NCBI GenBank assembly: GCA_027604665.1
Contig: JADGIZ010000597.1
Span: 1 to 11,356, forward strand
Reading direction: 5' to 3'
Length of the DNA: 11,356 nt
Source: Polyrhizophydium stewartii
Lineage: Eukaryota; Chytridiomycota; Chytridiomycetes; Rhizophydiales
This document shows positions 9,956 through 11,356 of the stretch, one piece after another (within the stretch, counting starts at the first letter, position 1; each line of letters opens with the position of its first letter). Made by a program: the position numbers and the translations under genes. A model generated the notes under the pieces. It was not told the origin of the DNA and did no database searches. It was given only the letters and a program-made list of their open reading frames with translations.

Positions 9956-11179
9956 TCAGCGAGGGAGTGAGGGGAACAGAGACAAGGCGCGGAGAGCCGT
10001 GTCGCGCGCGCCGGCGGCCCGCGAAAGCAGCGTGCGCAGGCTGGAGGCTTCTTGCGCATGCTGGGCGGCCGCGCGCTCGATTCGCCGCACGTGCGCCTGC
10101 AGCAAGCGCACGGCCGAGCGCAGCTCGTAGGTGTCGCAGTTGTCTGCAACGTGCGGCTGAAGAGCCCACTCGGCGCTTTCCTCTGAGGAAGGCGACTCGC
10201 GCTGGGCTGAGTGTGAGTAGTGGCTGCTGGTGGCCTGTGGCACGGCATCTGGGTCGAGAGCGGACATGGTGCGACGGGACTCTGAGCCAGAGTCGGGCTT
10301 CCATGCCGGCGGCGGGGTCCAGCGTGCCTGCTGGTGCTGCTGGTGCTGGTGCTGGTGCTGGTGTTGGTGGTGTTGGTGTTGTTGGTGGTGTTGGTGGTGT
10401 TGCGAGCGCTGATGGGACTGCTTTGCGTCGAAGCCGGCAAACTGCTCGTCGGGCTGGTCGGGCTGGCCGCCTCGGTGGTGGCGCGGCTGGCCATAGTGGG
10501 GCGGGTGAGTGCGCTCGTACCGGTGTGCCTGCTCGAGCACCGGACCGGGGCCGAGCTTGGGAGGCATTTCGTGCGGGAGGCGGAGCGGCGGCAGCCGGTC
10601 TGCGCTCCACCGGGGGCCGACGGCCAGCGGCTCTGGCGGAGATTGCGTTGGAGACGGGAGGAGCCGGCCTTGGCTGCCGGAGCGCGGGGTCTCGTCGAAG
10701 CGGGTGCGCTTGGCGGGGTGGCTGTAGTCGTCATCGGCGGAGCGCAAGTCGGCGGCGTCGGGCCGCGGGCGGGGCTCGCGCTGCAGGGTGTCTGGGCGGG
10801 CGGGGTCTCTGGGCGTGTTCTTTGGGTCGGGTCGCGCAGGGGGCGGCGCGGGTTTGTACGTCATCTCGTTGGGCAGGTGCATCAGATAATCGAAGAATGA
10901 GTCGATGTGGTGCACCCTCGTCCACTCCTTGATGCGGAACGAGATGTTGGTTGCGCCGGTGTCGAAGCCGAGCTGGTTTGCGAGCTGTGTCCAGTTCCTG
11001 GGCACGGGCGGGGGCTGCGGGATGGGCGGGCGCTCTGCCTTGACGGCGCCGGCGGCGGCGGCCGCCTCGGCGCGCAGCTCCTCCTCGACAATGCGCTCTG
11101 CCAGGGCAGAGAACTCTGGCCCAATCATGGAGGCGAGCGCCGCGGCCTCGTCGGGGATGTAGCTGCCGGGCTTGTTGAG
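9956..11179 (-). CDS. ARS-binding protein 2 (Abp2)-like protein, 5' end unresolved
   Basis: The exon encodes 407 aa to a TGA at 9958-9956. Near the N-terminus (about 10868-10996), NWTQLANQLGFDTG followed by RIKEWTRVHHIDSFFDYL matches the pattern of the fungal Abp2 domain as I recall it (W..LA..LG, then RLK-W...H-D-FF-YL). In fission yeast Abp2 binds replication-origin (ARS) sequences, so nuclear DNA binding is inferred. The rest is probably disordered: Pro-rich, with a basic HPAKRTRFDE patch (possible nuclear signal, about 10690-10717), a His/Gln tract (10328-10402) and a C-terminal helix rich in Ala/Arg/Leu that could form a coiled coil (about 9975-10140). The 5' boundary is set at an acceptor AAAG with a branch-like CTGAC (GTCAG, 11222-11226 on plus). 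The frame stays open to the window edge with no ATG, so a longer exon reaching 11356 cannot be excluded. Family assignment is moderate; gene identity as coding is strong. Confidence 0.6.
   Translation of the reverse strand, partial: LNKPGSYIPDEAAALASMIGPEFSALAERIVEEELRAEAAAAAGAVKAERPPIPQPPPVPRNWTQLANQLGFDTGATNISFRIKEWTRVHHIDSFFDYLMHLPNEMTYKPAPPPARPDPKNTPRDPARPDTLQREPRPRPDAADLRSADDDYSHPAKRTRFDETPRSGSQGRLLPSPTQSPPEPLAVGPRWSADRLPPLRLPHEMPPKLGPGPVLEQAHRYERTHPPHYGQPRHHRGGQPDQPDEQFAGFDAKQSHQRSQHHQHHQQHQHHQHQHQHQHQQHQQARWTPPPAWKPDSGSESRRTMSALDPDAVPQATSSHYSHSAQRESPSSEESAEWALQPHVADNCDTYELRSAVRLLQAHVRRIERAAAQHAQEASSLRTLLSRAAGARDTALRALSLFPSLPR
10328..10402 (-). repeat. CTGGTG-type hexamer repeat coding for His/Gln
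   Basis: Imperfect CTGGTG, TTGGTG and GTTGGT units encode an alternating and clustered His/Gln stretch in the Abp2-like protein on the minus strand. Such tracts vary in length and are common in disordered parts of fungal DNA-binding proteins. Confidence 0.9.
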
Positions 11180-11356
11180 CTTTGGGCAGCGGCGGCGGGC
11201 GGCGCGGTGGTGAAGGAGTTGGTCAGCACGCGGCGCAGCGCGGGGAGGGGGAGGGGGTGCTGCGGGTTGGAGATGGCGACGTCGGTTGGTTCGTGTCACG
11301 GGGCACACGGTATGAGGCACAACGCCACAGGCGGCAATGGGCGGGAACTGTCTCTT
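11180..11356 (-). other. Upstream part of the Abp2-like gene (intron or exon unclear)
   Basis: CTGAC (GTCAG at 11222-11226 on plus), with the next AG being the proposed acceptor, suggests an intron ending at 11180. The main frame is nevertheless open to the window edge but Pro/Arg-rich. A second minus-strand frame over about 11230-11292 reads more like protein (NPQHPLPLPALRRVLTNSF) and may hold a hidden exon. No start codon was found. Confidence 0.4.

Overview
The window is nuclear DNA from a eukaryote with a compact, GC-rich, intron-rich genome. It carries five protein genes: a Ras GTPase (5'-partial), fibrillarin, cytosolic seryl-tRNA synthetase, the intraflagellar-transport subunit IFT88, and a protein that looks like fungal ARS-binding protein 2 (5' end not resolved). 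A Ras ending in CLVM, short introns with CTGAC branch sites, and the Abp2-like domain suggest a fungus. IFT88 is normally kept only by organisms that build cilia or flagella. Together these suggest a zoosporic (flagellated) fungus such as a chytrid or blastoclad relative. This is an inference from gene content, and no species is claimed.

Layout: 1-431 is the tail of a Ras intron and 432-962 the last Ras exon (+). 963-1826 is intergenic, CT-rich, and includes the presumed fibrillarin promoter. 1827-3177 is fibrillarin (+, 3 exons). 3178-3539 is a convergent spacer. 3540-5699 is seryl-tRNA synthetase (-, 5 exons). 5700-5928 is a short divergent promoter. 5929-9806 is IFT88 (+, 12 exons). 9807-9955 is a second convergent spacer. 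9956-11179 is the Abp2-like gene (-), whose start lies upstream or outside the window.

Most reading frames are falsely open because the DNA is so GC-rich, so exons were set by protein family similarity, splice-site phase and branch-site position. The joined exons of fibrillarin (315 aa), seryl-tRNA synthetase (473 aa) and IFT88 (850 aa) each give whole codon numbers and near-normal family lengths, which supports the models.

The genes do not form one pathway. They cover growth signalling, rRNA 2'-O-methylation, tRNA charging, flagellum assembly and probably DNA binding. I see no mobile element, tRNA, rRNA, CRISPR or defence system, and no convincing undescribed system. The best observations concern gene architecture: a near-uniform extended branch site (TGCTGAC), a GC-AG intron, tiny first coding exons, long C/G runs confined to non-coding DNA, a PAC-like motif upstream of fibrillarin, and a palindromic bZIP-like site in the seryl-tRNA synthetase/IFT88 divergent promoter.
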